Assembly (NCBI RefSeq): GCF_000420325.1 | Contig: NZ_ATUS01000001.1 | Coordinates: 624,463-688,462, forward strand | DNA: 64,000 nucleotides | Reading direction: 5' to 3' | Source: Spongiibacter tropicus DSM 19543 | GTDB lineage: Bacteria; Pseudomonadota; Gammaproteobacteria; Pseudomonadales; Spongiibacteraceae | Part shown: positions 1 to 8,862 of the stretch, piece by piece | Position numbering within the stretch: the stretch's first letter is position 1 | Layout: every line of letters begins with the position of its first letter | The notes under the pieces: model-generated | The model's database searches: none | What the model was told of the DNA's origin: nothing | What the model saw: only the letters and a program-made list of their open reading frames with translations | Program-made: the position numbers and the translations under genes

Positions 1-381
1 GTCCTCACTGCCGGGAATATTGGACTTATCGATACCGGCATTGGCCTGCACGACACCGTGGCGGGTTTCCACAATCACCACGCCAGGCCGAGCTCTAAGA
101 ATCTCGCGAGACTCACGCAGCAACAGTTCCATCTGACGAGGATCTTTGTCGCAGCGCTCGGCCAGCTCTCTCGCCTGCTCTCCGGGTTCAACCTCGGCCA
201 GCCGTGCATAGCGACCTTCGGCTTTGGAGACAATTTTCTGTGCCAGCACCAGTACATCGCCGTCCTGCAATGACAAGCCATTGTCATCCAGGCAGCGAAG
301 AATCTGTGCACCGAGCTCATCCCCTGGTTCTACCAGCGGGTAGCCCTGCAAAGCCCAAAGTTGAAGTTGCGAACTGGCCAT
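1..381 (-). CDS. cofE: Coenzyme F420-0:L-glutamate ligase, N-terminal part (cut by window edge)
   Basis: Only the first 127 residues are in the window; the rest lies beyond the left edge. The translation carries the hallmarks of CofE/FbiB: AQKIVSKAEGR near residue 47, then KDPRQ, and further on ETRHGVVQANAGIDKSN, the conserved GTP/metal and F420-0 binding region. CofE adds glutamate residues to F420-0 with GTP to make the polyglutamate tail of the deazaflavin cofactor F420. The ATG at 381 follows the stop of npdG by only 8 bases, so the two are almost certainly co-transcribed. F420 genes are classically archaeal and actinobacterial but also occur in some Proteobacteria. Whether a C-terminal domain as in FbiB is present cannot be seen here. 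Confidence 0.93.
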   Translation of the reverse strand, partial: MASSQLQLWALQGYPLVEPGDELGAQILRCLDDNGLSLQDGDVLVLAQKIVSKAEGRYARLAEVEPGEQARELAERCDKDPRQMELLLRESREILRARPGVVIVETRHGVVQANAGIDKSNIPGSED

Positions 382-389
382 CGGAGACC

Positions 390-1064
390 TTACTGATCAG
401 TACCGGTCAGCTTGATACCAGCGTGGCACTTGTACTGTTTGTTAATAAAGATAAGCAAGGACGTCATCGCCTCTACCGCCGCTGCATTGGCAATACTGCC
501 TGCATGAAAACCGCGCAGCCCGGCGGCTTCCACCAACTCAATGACCGCAGCACGGGCGTCTTTACTGTCGCCGCACACCAGCACGTCACAATCCAGTTCT
601 GACCCTTCCTGAAGGTGCACTGCCGCCACATTCTGGAAGGCGGAAACCACCTGCACGCCCTCACCGAGAATCTGCTGGGCAATCTGGCCAGCAGAACCTT
701 CCTCAGGCAATTGCACGCGCGCAACCTTCGGCGGCACCAACGGCACGGTCACATCAATCAGAATTTTACCCTGCAATGCATTTTTCAGCAATTCCAAGGT
801 ATCGCGCTGGTGAGCAAAAGGAACCGTCAGTGCAGCGATGTCCGCTGCCTCGGCGGCAGCCAGATTATCCATGGCCTCCACATTGACCGCATCAACGCCG
901 CGCTCGGCCATCAGCGCCTTCAATTCGGCAACCGCCTGCTCGGCCTTTTCCTGAGTCCGAGAACCGATGATGACCCGGTAGCCCGCCTGCGCCCAGCGCC
1001 GCGCCAAACCCGTACCCAGATTGCCTGTACCGCCAAGAATCGCTATCACCGAATGCGTAGACAT
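390..1064 (-). CDS. npdG: NADPH-dependent F420 reductase (F420H2:NADP oxidoreductase)
   Basis: A 224-residue protein that moves hydride between NADP(H) and F420 in the cytoplasm. The N-terminus IAILGGTGNLGTGLARRWAQ is the Rossmann dinucleotide motif of this family, followed by GSRTQEKAE, where the S-R pair matches NADP 2'-phosphate recognition. The rest resembles the Fno/NpdG family (LIDVTVPLVPP, ending with VEAMTSLLIFINKQYK). I chose the ATG at 1064 because an AAGGTGG ribosome site lies just upstream; the open frame runs 29 codons further without support. It is the first gene of an npdG-cofE operon, so the cell probably both makes F420 and reduces it. The F420-using enzymes are not identified in the window. 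Confidence 0.92.
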   Translation of the reverse strand: MSTHSVIAILGGTGNLGTGLARRWAQAGYRVIIGSRTQEKAEQAVAELKALMAERGVDAVNVEAMDNLAAAEAADIAALTVPFAHQRDTLELLKNALQGKILIDVTVPLVPPKVARVQLPEEGSAGQIAQQILGEGVQVVSAFQNVAAVHLQEGSELDCDVLVCGDSKDARAAVIELVEAAGLRGFHAGSIANAAAVEAMTSLLIFINKQYKCHAGIKLTGTDQ

Positions 1065-1332
1065 AAATACCACCTTGTTATGATTGCTATAGCGCGGCGC
1101 CAAGTCATCTTGAAGCCACCACGCGCGATAAAGTCGAGCTAGTGTAACCACAGCCCCTGTGGGCGAACACTGACAAAACGAGTCAAATGCTTAGATAAAT
1201 ACGACCATATTAAAGCATGGGCTAACACGCTAAACTGTCGCCCGCGAAAAAACGCAGAAAATCGCCCGATTTAAAGAGGCGACATTAGAACATAATTCTC
1301 ATCACGACAGCGAACGAGGTAGGTAAGCGGCA

Positions 1333-2112
1333 ATGCAAAGCGCACTGGATTTTTCGGGTAAGGTAGTCATTGTTACAGGGGGCGGAAAAGGCGTTGGAAA
1401 AGGGATAAGCGAACGCTTTCTTGAGGCCGGTGCCGATGTCGCCATCTGCGGCCGTTCCGAACCGGAAAGCCTGCCCACAGCCAACGGTCGCACTGCATTT
1501 TACAGAGCTCTGGACGTCCGGGACCCCGATGCCGTTCAGGCTTTTGTCAGTGAAGTCGCCGAACATTTTGGGCGCATCGATGTTCTGGTGAATAACGCTG
1601 GCGGCGCGCCCTTTGCCGACGCCGCCACCGCGTCACCGCGCTTCTCGGAGTCCATTGTTCGCCTGAATCTACTCGCGCCACTGTTTTTTGCCCAGGCCTG
1701 CAATGCGGTTATGCAACAGCAGCAAAGCGGCGGCAGCATTGTGAACATCGCCTCAGTCAGTGCCCAACGCCCCTCTCCGGGCACCGCTGCCTATGGCGCC
1801 GCGAAGGCGGGACTGATGAGTCTCGGCACGTCGCTCGCCGTGGAGTGGGCACCCAAGGTTCGTTGTAACACGATTATTGCCGGACTGATTCGTACCGAGC
1901 AGTCGCACCTTCACTACGGCGATGAAGAAGGCATCGCGGCTGTCGGACGGACCATACCGCTGGGACGCATGGCCGTGCCGCAGGATATTGCCGATGCCTG
2001 CCTGTTCCTCGCCAGCGATATGGCCAGCTACATTAGCGGAGCCTCGCTGACCGTCCATGGCGGCGGTGAAAAACCCGCCTTTCTGGACGCCGCGAACGTC
2101 GACCAGAAATAA
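1333..2112 (+). CDS. SDR family oxidoreductase
   Basis: A classical short-chain dehydrogenase/reductase of 259 residues. It has the nucleotide-binding TGGGKGVGKG motif near residue 15, NNAGG near residue 86, a catalytic Ser in SVSAQ and the YGAAK catalytic pair near residue 153. It probably oxidises or reduces an alcohol/ketone with NAD(P). A GAGGTAGG sequence precedes the ATG. It is transcribed divergently from npdG across about 270 bases and convergently with pyruvate kinase. Its substrate cannot be read from sequence; the nearby steroid genes make a hydroxysteroid or acyl-CoA substrate conceivable, but that is only proximity. Confidence 0.85.
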   Translation: MQSALDFSGKVVIVTGGGKGVGKGISERFLEAGADVAICGRSEPESLPTANGRTAFYRALDVRDPDAVQAFVSEVAEHFGRIDVLVNNAGGAPFADAATASPRFSESIVRLNLLAPLFFAQACNAVMQQQQSGGSIVNIASVSAQRPSPGTAAYGAAKAGLMSLGTSLAVEWAPKVRCNTIIAGLIRTEQSHLHYGDEEGIAAVGRTIPLGRMAVPQDIADACLFLASDMASYISGASLTVHGGGEKPAFLDAANVDQK

Positions 2113-2116
2113 GCCA

Positions 2117-2147
2117 AAGCGCGGTGCCGCTCCCTGCGGCGCCGCTT
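2117..2147. terminator. Convergent hairpin between the SDR gene and pykA
   Basis: A 10-bp GC-rich inverted repeat (arms 2121-2130 and 2136-2145, one G-T wobble, 5-base loop) sits in the 33-bp gap between two convergent genes. No strong T-run follows on either side, so it is a likely but weak bidirectional terminator. Confidence 0.45.
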
Positions 2148-3567
2148 ATAAAACCCGTACGATCTTGAGCGTATTGGTGTGATTGTCGACACCAATCTGA
2201 TCACCCATGGTCATCAGAATCAGATCGCCCGCCGCCACATGGCCTCTTGCCTTCAGCTCTTCCACACAATCCTCTGTCGTCACCCCTGCTTCCGGACTGG
2301 CAACGGCAAAGACACCGCGATACAGACTGACGCGATTGCAGGTGCTTTCATTGCGACTGAAGGCAAAAATAGGTATCCCTGAGGTCAGCCGCGACATCAA
2401 CAACACCGTTCGGCCGGTTTCCGTCAGCGACACAATGGCCTTAACCCCCTGCTGGTGGTTGGCGGCATAAACGGCGCTCATGGCCAGCGTCTCCTCAACC
2501 GAATCGAAGCTGCGCTCCAGCCGATAACTGGATTTTCGAGCTGAGGGATAGCGCTCTGCGCCCTCACAGTTTCTGGCCATCGCCTTGACCGTTTCCACCG
2601 GGTATTTGCCGGCTGCGGTCTCGGCAGACAACATCACCGCATCGGTGCCGTCGAGCACCGCGTTAGCCACATCAAAGACCTCTGCACGGGTCGGGATGGG
2701 ATTACTGATCATCGACTCCATCATCTGCGTGGCCGTGATAACCGGCCGATTCAAGCGTCGCGCACGTTTGATAATATGCTTCTGCAAACCAATAAGACTG
2801 GCATCACCAATTTCAACACCCAGATCGCCGCGCGCCACCATGACCCCGTCGCAGGCGCGAATCAGCTCATCCAGATGCTCTTCTTCCGCAACGGCCTCAG
2901 CGCGTTCAATCTTCCCGATGATTTGGGCAAAGCACCCCGCCTTCTGCAATTTGTCACGCGCATCGGCGATATCAGCAGCACTGCTTGGAAAGGAAATGGC
3001 TATAAAATCCAGATCCATACCGGCGGCATGTTCAATATCCTGAAGATCTTTTTCGGTCAACGCGGGTGCTGACAGGCCACCCCCCAGACGATTGATGCCC
3101 TTGCGCGAACGCAGCGTACCACTGCTTTCCGAACGACAGAGAACGGCCTCCCCCTTCACTTCGAGCACCGACAACTGAAAGCGACCATCATCAATCAACA
3201 GGGTATCGCCCGGTGCAACAGATCTCGCCAGCGGCTCGTAGTCGACTCCCAGATGCTGTTTGTCACCCTCGCCATCAGCCAGCTGCGTATCCAGCCACAG
3301 CTCATCGCCCTCGGCGATCTCCACCGCGTCACCCGCCAGCTTGCGCAGGCGAATCTTGGGCCCCTGCAGGTCGCCGAGAATGGCCACATAACAGCCCTGC
3401 TCATGGGCCAGCGTACGCAGCATTTCACAGCGGGCTTTATGTTCCTCAGCGGAACCGTGGGAAAAATTTAAGCGAAAGACATTGACCCCGGCACGGATCA
3501 TGGCGCGAAGGATATCGGCAGAATCGGAAGCCGGGCCAACAGTAGCAACAATTTTTGTGCGACGCAT
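2146..3567 (-). CDS. pykA: Pyruvate kinase
   Basis: A 473-residue pyruvate kinase, converting phosphoenolpyruvate and ADP to pyruvate and ATP. The start MRRTKIVATVGPAS is typical of the PykA (type II) branch. The active-site region IGKIERAEA (catalytic Lys) and the signature TATQMMESMISNPIPTRAE, followed by DGTDAVMLS, are intact. The C-terminal allosteric domain is present, with TGRTVLLMSR. The full length matches the family. It lies downstream of pomB, 110 bases away and on the same strand. In an Entner-Doudoroff organism this enzyme supplies the second pyruvate from glyceraldehyde-3-phosphate. Confidence 0.97.
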   Translation of the reverse strand: MRRTKIVATVGPASDSADILRAMIRAGVNVFRLNFSHGSAEEHKARCEMLRTLAHEQGCYVAILGDLQGPKIRLRKLAGDAVEIAEGDELWLDTQLADGEGDKQHLGVDYEPLARSVAPGDTLLIDDGRFQLSVLEVKGEAVLCRSESSGTLRSRKGINRLGGGLSAPALTEKDLQDIEHAAGMDLDFIAISFPSSAADIADARDKLQKAGCFAQIIGKIERAEAVAEEEHLDELIRACDGVMVARGDLGVEIGDASLIGLQKHIIKRARRLNRPVITATQMMESMISNPIPTRAEVFDVANAVLDGTDAVMLSAETAAGKYPVETVKAMARNCEGAERYPSARKSSYRLERSFDSVEETLAMSAVYAANHQQGVKAIVSLTETGRTVLLMSRLTSGIPIFAFSRNESTCNRVSLYRGVFAVASPEAGVTTEDCVEELKARGHVAAGDLILMTMGDQIGVDNHTNTLKIVRVL

Positions 3568-3677
3568 AGTAGACTCGTAGTGACCAGTGAGGAAGGCGGG
3601 CTCTTCGTCCCGTTTTCGCTATGGTACACCGCAACACGTCAGGCTTCGACGCCCGAGCGCGGAGATTGGCGTATTGC

Positions 3678-4535
3678 TCAGTCCATGACTGAGGCTTCGC
3701 GTCCCCTGATGGCAGGCCCCGTTGCGGCATCATCGATACTGCCGCGCAGCAGAATGACCTCGACGCGACGGTTGCGTGCGCGGCCTTCGGCCGTATCGTT
3801 AGTATCAATCGGTCGCGTATCAGCATGTCCGGCCAGACGGAAATAGCTGGCGGAACGCCCGCTGACTTCTACGATGCGTTCCAGCACCGTCGCCGCACGC
3901 GCCGCCGACAGCTCCCAGTTGGAATGGAAGCGCTGGTTGTAGATGGGCAATTTATCCGTGTGCCCTGCAATGACGACGTGGCCGCCAATATCCTCGACCA
4001 AAACCGCGATCTTATTGATAACGGGCAAAAAGTCGCGATCCATGTCTGCGCTGCCAGAGGGGAAAGACCCTGTCTCCCGAATTCGAATCGTAATGACCCG
4101 CTCACCGTCATCGTCGACTTCCACCAGCCCTTCCTGAATTTCCACCGCCAGATGCTCTTTGACCTTTTCCAGGTCTTCGGCCAGGTCTTCCTCCGTAATC
4201 GCCATTTCCTCATTCAACGGCACTTCCGCAAAGGAACGCATATCGATGGCCGCTTCCTGACGCACCTGATTTTCTATCGTTGGCTTGGGCTGCCCGGGAC
4301 TGAAATCCCGGGCAATAATGCTGGTGCCGATCGGCGGACTGAAGGCAGGCACTTCCCGCTGCACCCCAAAAGCGTCGCGCATGGAACCCGACAACTCCTT
4401 GAATTTCTGCTTGTCCATTTCCGAGAATGAAAACAGCAGTACGAAGAAGGCCAGCAACAACGACATCAGGTCGGCGAAGGTCAATACCCACGCCGGGGCG
4501 CCAGCGGAAGCCTTTTTCGTAGGCGCGTCGCTCAC
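3678..4535 (-). CDS. pomB: Flagellar motor stator protein PomB/MotB
   Basis: A 285-residue MotB-family protein. A single transmembrane helix near residues 16-37 contains the ion-binding Asp (D22 in TFADLMSLL), in the PomB-like context LLLAFFVLLFSFSEMD. The C-terminal OmpA-like peptidoglycan-binding domain (about 165-270) has AGHTD and NWELSAARA. Together with PomA it forms the ion-driven stator; PomB-like sequence suggests sodium coupling, which is inference. The start codon is GTG at 4535, overlapping the TAG stop of pomA by one base, so translation is coupled. Confidence 0.93.
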   Translation of the reverse strand: MSDAPTKKASAGAPAWVLTFADLMSLLLAFFVLLFSFSEMDKQKFKELSGSMRDAFGVQREVPAFSPPIGTSIIARDFSPGQPKPTIENQVRQEAAIDMRSFAEVPLNEEMAITEEDLAEDLEKVKEHLAVEIQEGLVEVDDDGERVITIRIRETGSFPSGSADMDRDFLPVINKIAVLVEDIGGHVVIAGHTDKLPIYNQRFHSNWELSAARAATVLERIVEVSGRSASYFRLAGHADTRPIDTNDTAEGRARNRRVEVILLRGSIDDAATGPAIRGREASVMD

Positions 4536-5302
4536 TACGCCTCCTCGGCCTTCTCGAGTTCGCGCTTGTTATCAGGCAGGTAGGTGACCAGCAGCGATTC
4601 CAGTACTCGCGGATTCAAGCCTTCCTGAATGCCGTCCACGGCCTCGAGAATCAGGTGGCGATTGCGACGCTCCTCCTGCGTGCGGAAGGCGAGCTTATCC
4701 GCCATCGGCAGGGCGACCGCATTGGCCAGCACCGCGCCATACAAGGTGGTCAACAGCGCCACCGCCATCGCGGGGCCGATGGCCTTGGGGTCTGACATAT
4801 TGGACATCATCTGCACCAGACCGACCAGCGTACCGATCATGCCCATGGCCGGCGCGGAGTCGCCAAAGCCCCGGAAGATCGCTTCGCCCATTTCCTGGCG
4901 CTCAATGGTCAGGTTGATTTCCTTGTTGAGCAGGCGCTTGACGAACTCGGGGTCGTGGCCATCAATCGCCATCTGTACGCCCTTGTTCAGAAACTCGTTG
5001 CTGATTTCACGAGACTCCAAGCCCAGCAACCCTTCTTTGCGGGCAATACCCGCCAGCTCCACACACTCGGCAATCAGCGTTTGTGAACTGGTAGGTTTGT
5101 GGAAAAAGGCCCGCGAGGCGACCTTGAATGCCCCCAAGGTTTGCTCCAGCGGAAATTTAACCAGGTTGGCAAAGGTTGCCCCGCCGATAACAATCAGGAT
5201 ACTGGGCACATCGACAAAGCCACCGGCACTGCCACCCACAAAGATGGCCGCAATGATGACGCCGAGTGCGCCAAACATTCCCAGTAAGGTTGCTATATCC
5301 AA
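4535..5302 (-). CDS. pomA: Flagellar motor stator protein PomA/MotA
   Basis: A 255-residue MotA/TolQ/ExbB-family inner-membrane protein with four predicted helices (about 3-22, 33-52, 150-172, 182-205). Family motifs include GGSAGGFVDVPS near the N-terminus and PAMGMIGTLVGLVQMM around the third helix. The start reading as family-typical (M)DIATLLGMFG is a TTG codon at 5302 with a GGAG ribosome site upstream; the next ATG would remove eight conserved residues. With pomB it forms a two-gene operon with no other flagellar gene nearby, as is usual for stator genes in many gammaproteobacteria. Confidence 0.92.
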   Translation of the reverse strand: MDIATLLGMFGALGVIIAAIFVGGSAGGFVDVPSILIVIGGATFANLVKFPLEQTLGAFKVASRAFFHKPTSSQTLIAECVELAGIARKEGLLGLESREISNEFLNKGVQMAIDGHDPEFVKRLLNKEINLTIERQEMGEAIFRGFGDSAPAMGMIGTLVGLVQMMSNMSDPKAIGPAMAVALLTTLYGAVLANAVALPMADKLAFRTQEERRNRHLILEAVDGIQEGLNPRVLESLLVTYLPDNKRELEKAEEA

Positions 5303-5487
5303 GGTCGTTCTCCGCTGCGCTATTACTGTCCCGACTGCGGGCCTCGTGATTGTTGAATCACTTGCAACTGTTATCGGCAGAAGGCCCCGGCAGCTTTAGG
5401 ATTTTGTGACAGCTTGCTCGGCGAAGCGGTGATTTTCTATACGGGTTTGCCCTTGCTGAGTCCGTGTTCCACCCGCATAAAAACGAA

Positions 5488-5512
5488 AAAACCCGGCACT
5501 AGGCCGGGTTTC
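5488..5512 (-). terminator. Rho-independent terminator after hsaA
   Basis: On the minus strand a GC-rich stem (ACCCGGC with GCCGGGT, 5-base loop, arms 5491-5497 and 5503-5509) is followed directly by a run of T residues. It ends the kshA-hsaC-hsaA transcript about 30 bases after the hsaA stop. Confidence 0.85.
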
Positions 5513-5539
5513 AGCAACGCAGAATTTACCGACTCAGAT

Positions 5540-6724
5540 TCAGATAAAGAAGTCAGTATTTTCCATACCCAGCGACACGCCACCAAAGTTGCGCGCGAAA
5601 CTGGTGGGGTTATTCGCCACGTGAGCGCGTGCGGTATGCACATCGCGGAAACGTTGCTGGATCTCGCTATCGTTAAATACCGAGTGACCACCCGCGACTT
5701 CAAACAGCGAGTCGATGATCTGGATGCTCTTGGTAATGACCAGCGACGCCTGGTAGCGATAACGTACGCGATCTTCCAGAGGAATCGTCTCGCCACGCTC
5801 AACCTGATCCATCATCACATCGAAATTGCGCAGCAGGATCGCTTCCATTTCGTCGATGCCGTTCTGGGCCGCAGCGATGCGCTCAACGACCTGTGTGTCG
5901 CCTGCCAGCTTGGTCGGATCACCACTGGCCTTATTCAGTACCGCGTGCTTGTAGAGATCAACCGTTGCCTTACAGGCGCCAATGGCTGGGGTAGACACCA
6001 CGCGAATAAAGCTCTGTGCCCAGGGCAGGCGGTACAGCGGCGCATCGTTAACCGCCAGACCGGGGTTGGTGCCCGCAAAGCCATCGCTCTGCTTGTGAGT
6101 CATGTAATCGGGTACGAACACGTCGTCGACCACAATGTCATTACTGCCGGTGCCTTCCAGCCCCATGGAATGCCAGGTATCGACAATTTCGTAATCGCTT
6201 TTGGGGATCAGGAAGGTACGGTAGCCTTCACCCGGAATAATACCGCCAAGCAGTACCCAGGTGCAGTGATCGCTGCCGCTTGACCAGCCCCAGCGACCGC
6301 TGAAGCGGAAGCCGCCTTCAACCGGCGTCACTTTACCCATCGGCGCATAGGACGAAGACACGCGCGTGTGAATGGATTCGTTCCACACCGCCTGCTGAGC
6401 GCGGTCATCCATCATCGCCAGCTGCAGGGCGTGAACCGCGATAATACCGCTGGCCCAGGCAGTAGACATGCAGGCCTCGGCAATGGCGATCTGCATCTTG
6501 AAGAATTCCTGGGGGCGCATTTCCAGGCCGCCGTAGCGCTTGGGCTGCAGCGCGAGGAAAAAGCCGATGTCCTGCAGCGCATCAATAGACGCCTGCGGGA
6601 CTTTACGCTCTTTGCGCGTCTGTGGCGCACGCTCACGGAATACGGGCTGCAGCTCTTTAATGGCCGCCATCATGGTGTCGAAATTATTGGTCGCGTTGCT
6701 TTCGCTCGCAGCTACTGCGCTCAT
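5540..6724 (-). CDS. hsaA: Flavin-dependent 3-hydroxy-9,10-seconandrostanetrienedione monooxygenase, oxygenase subunit
   Basis: A 394-residue acyl-CoA-dehydrogenase-fold monooxygenase. The family-typical path is FFLALQPKRYGGLE, SSSYAPMGKV, FSGRWGWSSGSDHCTW, GLEGTGSNDIVVDDVFVP and FEVAGGHSVF, closely matching mycobacterial HsaA, which is also 394 residues. HsaA hydroxylates the phenolic A ring of 3-HSA to the catechol 3,4-DHSA using reduced flavin supplied by HsaB. It is the last gene of kshA-hsaC-hsaA and has an AGGAGAG ribosome site. The reductase partner HsaB is not in the window. Confidence 0.92.
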   Translation of the reverse strand: MSAVAASESNATNNFDTMMAAIKELQPVFRERAPQTRKERKVPQASIDALQDIGFFLALQPKRYGGLEMRPQEFFKMQIAIAEACMSTAWASGIIAVHALQLAMMDDRAQQAVWNESIHTRVSSSYAPMGKVTPVEGGFRFSGRWGWSSGSDHCTWVLLGGIIPGEGYRTFLIPKSDYEIVDTWHSMGLEGTGSNDIVVDDVFVPDYMTHKQSDGFAGTNPGLAVNDAPLYRLPWAQSFIRVVSTPAIGACKATVDLYKHAVLNKASGDPTKLAGDTQVVERIAAAQNGIDEMEAILLRNFDVMMDQVERGETIPLEDRVRYRYQASLVITKSIQIIDSLFEVAGGHSVFNDSEIQQRFRDVHTARAHVANNPTSFARNFGGVSLGMENTDFFI

Positions 6725-6818
6725 CGCCGCTCTCCTGTTCTTTTACGTCTATGTTCGTTAGTGCTTCATCTACCCATTATTACGGTTAGCGATGAGCAAA
6801 GGATTCATGGCCCGGCAA

Positions 6819-7730
6819 TCACTCGCCGGGCATATTGAATTTGTGGCCCCACAGGCTTGGCAGCGTGGTCACGGTGGGCGTGAAATCATCCCAATCCACC
6901 TGCAGGCCGCCAGTGCCGAATTCCATGGCGAAACCGGTTGGGGTGGCCATATAGAATGACAACATGCGGTCGTTGGTGTGACGCCCCAGCGTTGACACAA
7001 TGGGAATCCCCGCCGCTTCTACGCGATCAAGGCAATAGCCTACTTCGTCGGTTTCCAGCACCTCCAACATCAGGTGCACACAACCCACAGGGTTATTGGC
7101 ATCTTCGTACAGCGCAAGACTGTGGTGACGCGGGTTGTTCACGTGCATGAAGTGCAGCCCCTGACCGGGGTCGTTGGGCTCCGGCGAAAAATGGAAGTGC
7201 ATGTAATCGCTGTCACCAAAGCCGAGTACATTCTTGTAGAACTGATGCGTCTCGGCGAGCTTGGCAGCGGGCAATACCGCATGACCCAGGCCCATATCGC
7301 CGTTAAACCCAGTTTCAAAGCCGCTGATCCCCAGCGGCGACATGAACTTGGCAAAGTCCAGCTCACCGCCCCAGTAAAGCTCCAGCTCATTCCCCGAAGG
7401 ATCTTTCAGCACGATCAGTTCACGGACTTTGCGAGCCTGTGCCAGCGCGCGGTCACCTTCTTCAAAAGCAATTCCGGCAGCGCTGAGCGTCTGCTTGGCG
7501 TCGGCAAAATCCTCGCGGTCTCGCAATTCCCAGCCACAGCGCTGAAGGCGCTCTTGCTCACCTTTCACAATGGCAAAGCGGAAAGGCCGCTCATCCAGCT
7601 TGAGATAAACATTGCCATCATCCGGCATGTTCGGGGCAGGCATCAGACCGAGAATATCCCGGCCGTACTCCAGCCACTTTGTCGGGTCAGCCGATTCAAT
7701 TACTACGTAGCCCAGGCTGCGTACATCCAT
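6819..7730 (-). CDS. hsaC: Extradiol ring-cleavage dioxygenase (3,4-DHSA dioxygenase)
   Basis: A 303-residue type I extradiol dioxygenase with two vicinal-oxygen-chelate repeats. Predicted Fe(II) ligands are H150 (GLGHAVL), H219 (CVHLMLEV) and E270 (FAMEFGTGG), with the catalytic His in PRHHSLAL at 202-203. In steroid degradation this enzyme opens the catechol A ring by meta-cleavage, giving the substrate of HsaD. It lies between kshA and hsaA. A BphC-type biaryl dioxygenase would look similar; the flanking kshA and hsaA make the steroid role by far the most likely. Confidence 0.91.
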   Translation of the reverse strand: MDVRSLGYVVIESADPTKWLEYGRDILGLMPAPNMPDDGNVYLKLDERPFRFAIVKGEQERLQRCGWELRDREDFADAKQTLSAAGIAFEEGDRALAQARKVRELIVLKDPSGNELELYWGGELDFAKFMSPLGISGFETGFNGDMGLGHAVLPAAKLAETHQFYKNVLGFGDSDYMHFHFSPEPNDPGQGLHFMHVNNPRHHSLALYEDANNPVGCVHLMLEVLETDEVGYCLDRVEAAGIPIVSTLGRHTNDRMLSFYMATPTGFAMEFGTGGLQVDWDDFTPTVTTLPSLWGHKFNMPGE

Positions 7731-7797
7731 GGAAAATTCCTGCTTATCGTATTTATTGACTAAGGTTATTCAGTAACGGCGCTGGGGCTGACCGAAG

Positions 7798-8862
7798 TCA
7801 GCCGTTGCGAATCGCGTAATCCACAGTGTATTCCCGCAGCTCGTTGAACTGCTCGGGAACGTCGGCGCGGTCAACGTAGAACTGGTTGTACCACTGACGC
7901 AGACGGTTGATCGGGCCATCGCCGTCGCACAGTACCGGGTTATCGACACGGGTTTTGGTGTGCCAGATGTGCACATCCTGGAAGAAGGCCGTGCGGTTTT
8001 GCTCGGTATACTGGCGCGCCATTTCATTGTTTTGCTCGTCAGTCATGCCCGGCATCTTCTTCACTGCGACACCAAAGCGCAGATCAAAGCTGTTGTGATT
8101 AATGGGCACATGCGACACCAGCAGGCGAGACTCGACATTCATGCCTTCAACCTGACCGGTCATATAGGTGGTCATGTAGGCGGGGCCGAAATACTTGGCC
8201 GTCGATGTCAGTTCACCGTCTTCCGCCAGCAGCTCACTGCCACCCGTCAGCACCTGCTCGTAGGTATGCTTGTGAACAATGTTCTTGAACTGGGTGATCG
8301 GCGCACCGTGAATGGGGCCGAAGTGAGCCACGTCGGCCATATTGTCCACCAGCTCGCGGGAGTTGGTGTTGATGGTCATCAGGTCCATCTGCCAGATGGT
8401 CCAATCCGGGCTGAACAGATCGTCGATGCGCGGCGGGCGCTGCTCTTCGATGGGCGGCAAACCTTCGGGGTCGTACCACACGAACAGCAGGTGGTTTTCT
8501 TCCATGGTCGGGTAGGAACGAATCACTGCTTTGGGCGGAATGCGTTTGGCATAGGGGATTTCGTCGCAGACGCCATCCGGCCCCCAGCGCCAGGAGTGGA
8601 ACGGGCAACGCACAGAGTTACCTTCTACACAGCCCTCACTCAAATCTGCGCCCATGTGCGGACAGTAGCCATCGAGAATATGAACTTCGCCATCTTCACC
8701 GCGATACGCAACCAGGCGAGTGCCAAAGTAGTTCAATTTTTTCGGGGTGTTATCGAATTCACTGGCCAACCCAAGACAAAACCAACCGCGTGCGTAGCGA
8801 TCGGGCAACTCTTTTGCCTCAATAATATGGGGCTGACGCTTCATCTGCGCAAGCTCACTCAT
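7798..8862 (-). CDS. kshA: 3-ketosteroid 9-alpha-hydroxylase, Rieske oxygenase subunit
   Basis: A 354-residue Rieske non-heme iron oxygenase. The [2Fe-2S] ligands are C67/H69 (CPHMGADLS) and C86/H89 (CPFHSWRWG); the mononuclear iron site is D177, H180 and H185 in NMADVAHFGPIHG. This CPHMGADLS...CPFHSWRWG pattern is KshA-like. KshA adds a 9-alpha hydroxyl to androstadienedione, which triggers opening of ring B. It is the first gene of the kshA-hsaC-hsaA operon, with GGAGAGAG before the ATG. The ferredoxin reductase partner KshB is not encoded in the window. Confidence 0.9.
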   Translation of the reverse strand: MSELAQMKRQPHIIEAKELPDRYARGWFCLGLASEFDNTPKKLNYFGTRLVAYRGEDGEVHILDGYCPHMGADLSEGCVEGNSVRCPFHSWRWGPDGVCDEIPYAKRIPPKAVIRSYPTMEENHLLFVWYDPEGLPPIEEQRPPRIDDLFSPDWTIWQMDLMTINTNSRELVDNMADVAHFGPIHGAPITQFKNIVHKHTYEQVLTGGSELLAEDGELTSTAKYFGPAYMTTYMTGQVEGMNVESRLLVSHVPINHNSFDLRFGVAVKKMPGMTDEQNNEMARQYTEQNRTAFFQDVHIWHTKTRVDNPVLCDGDGPINRLRQWYNQFYVDRADVPEQFNELREYTVDYAIRNG

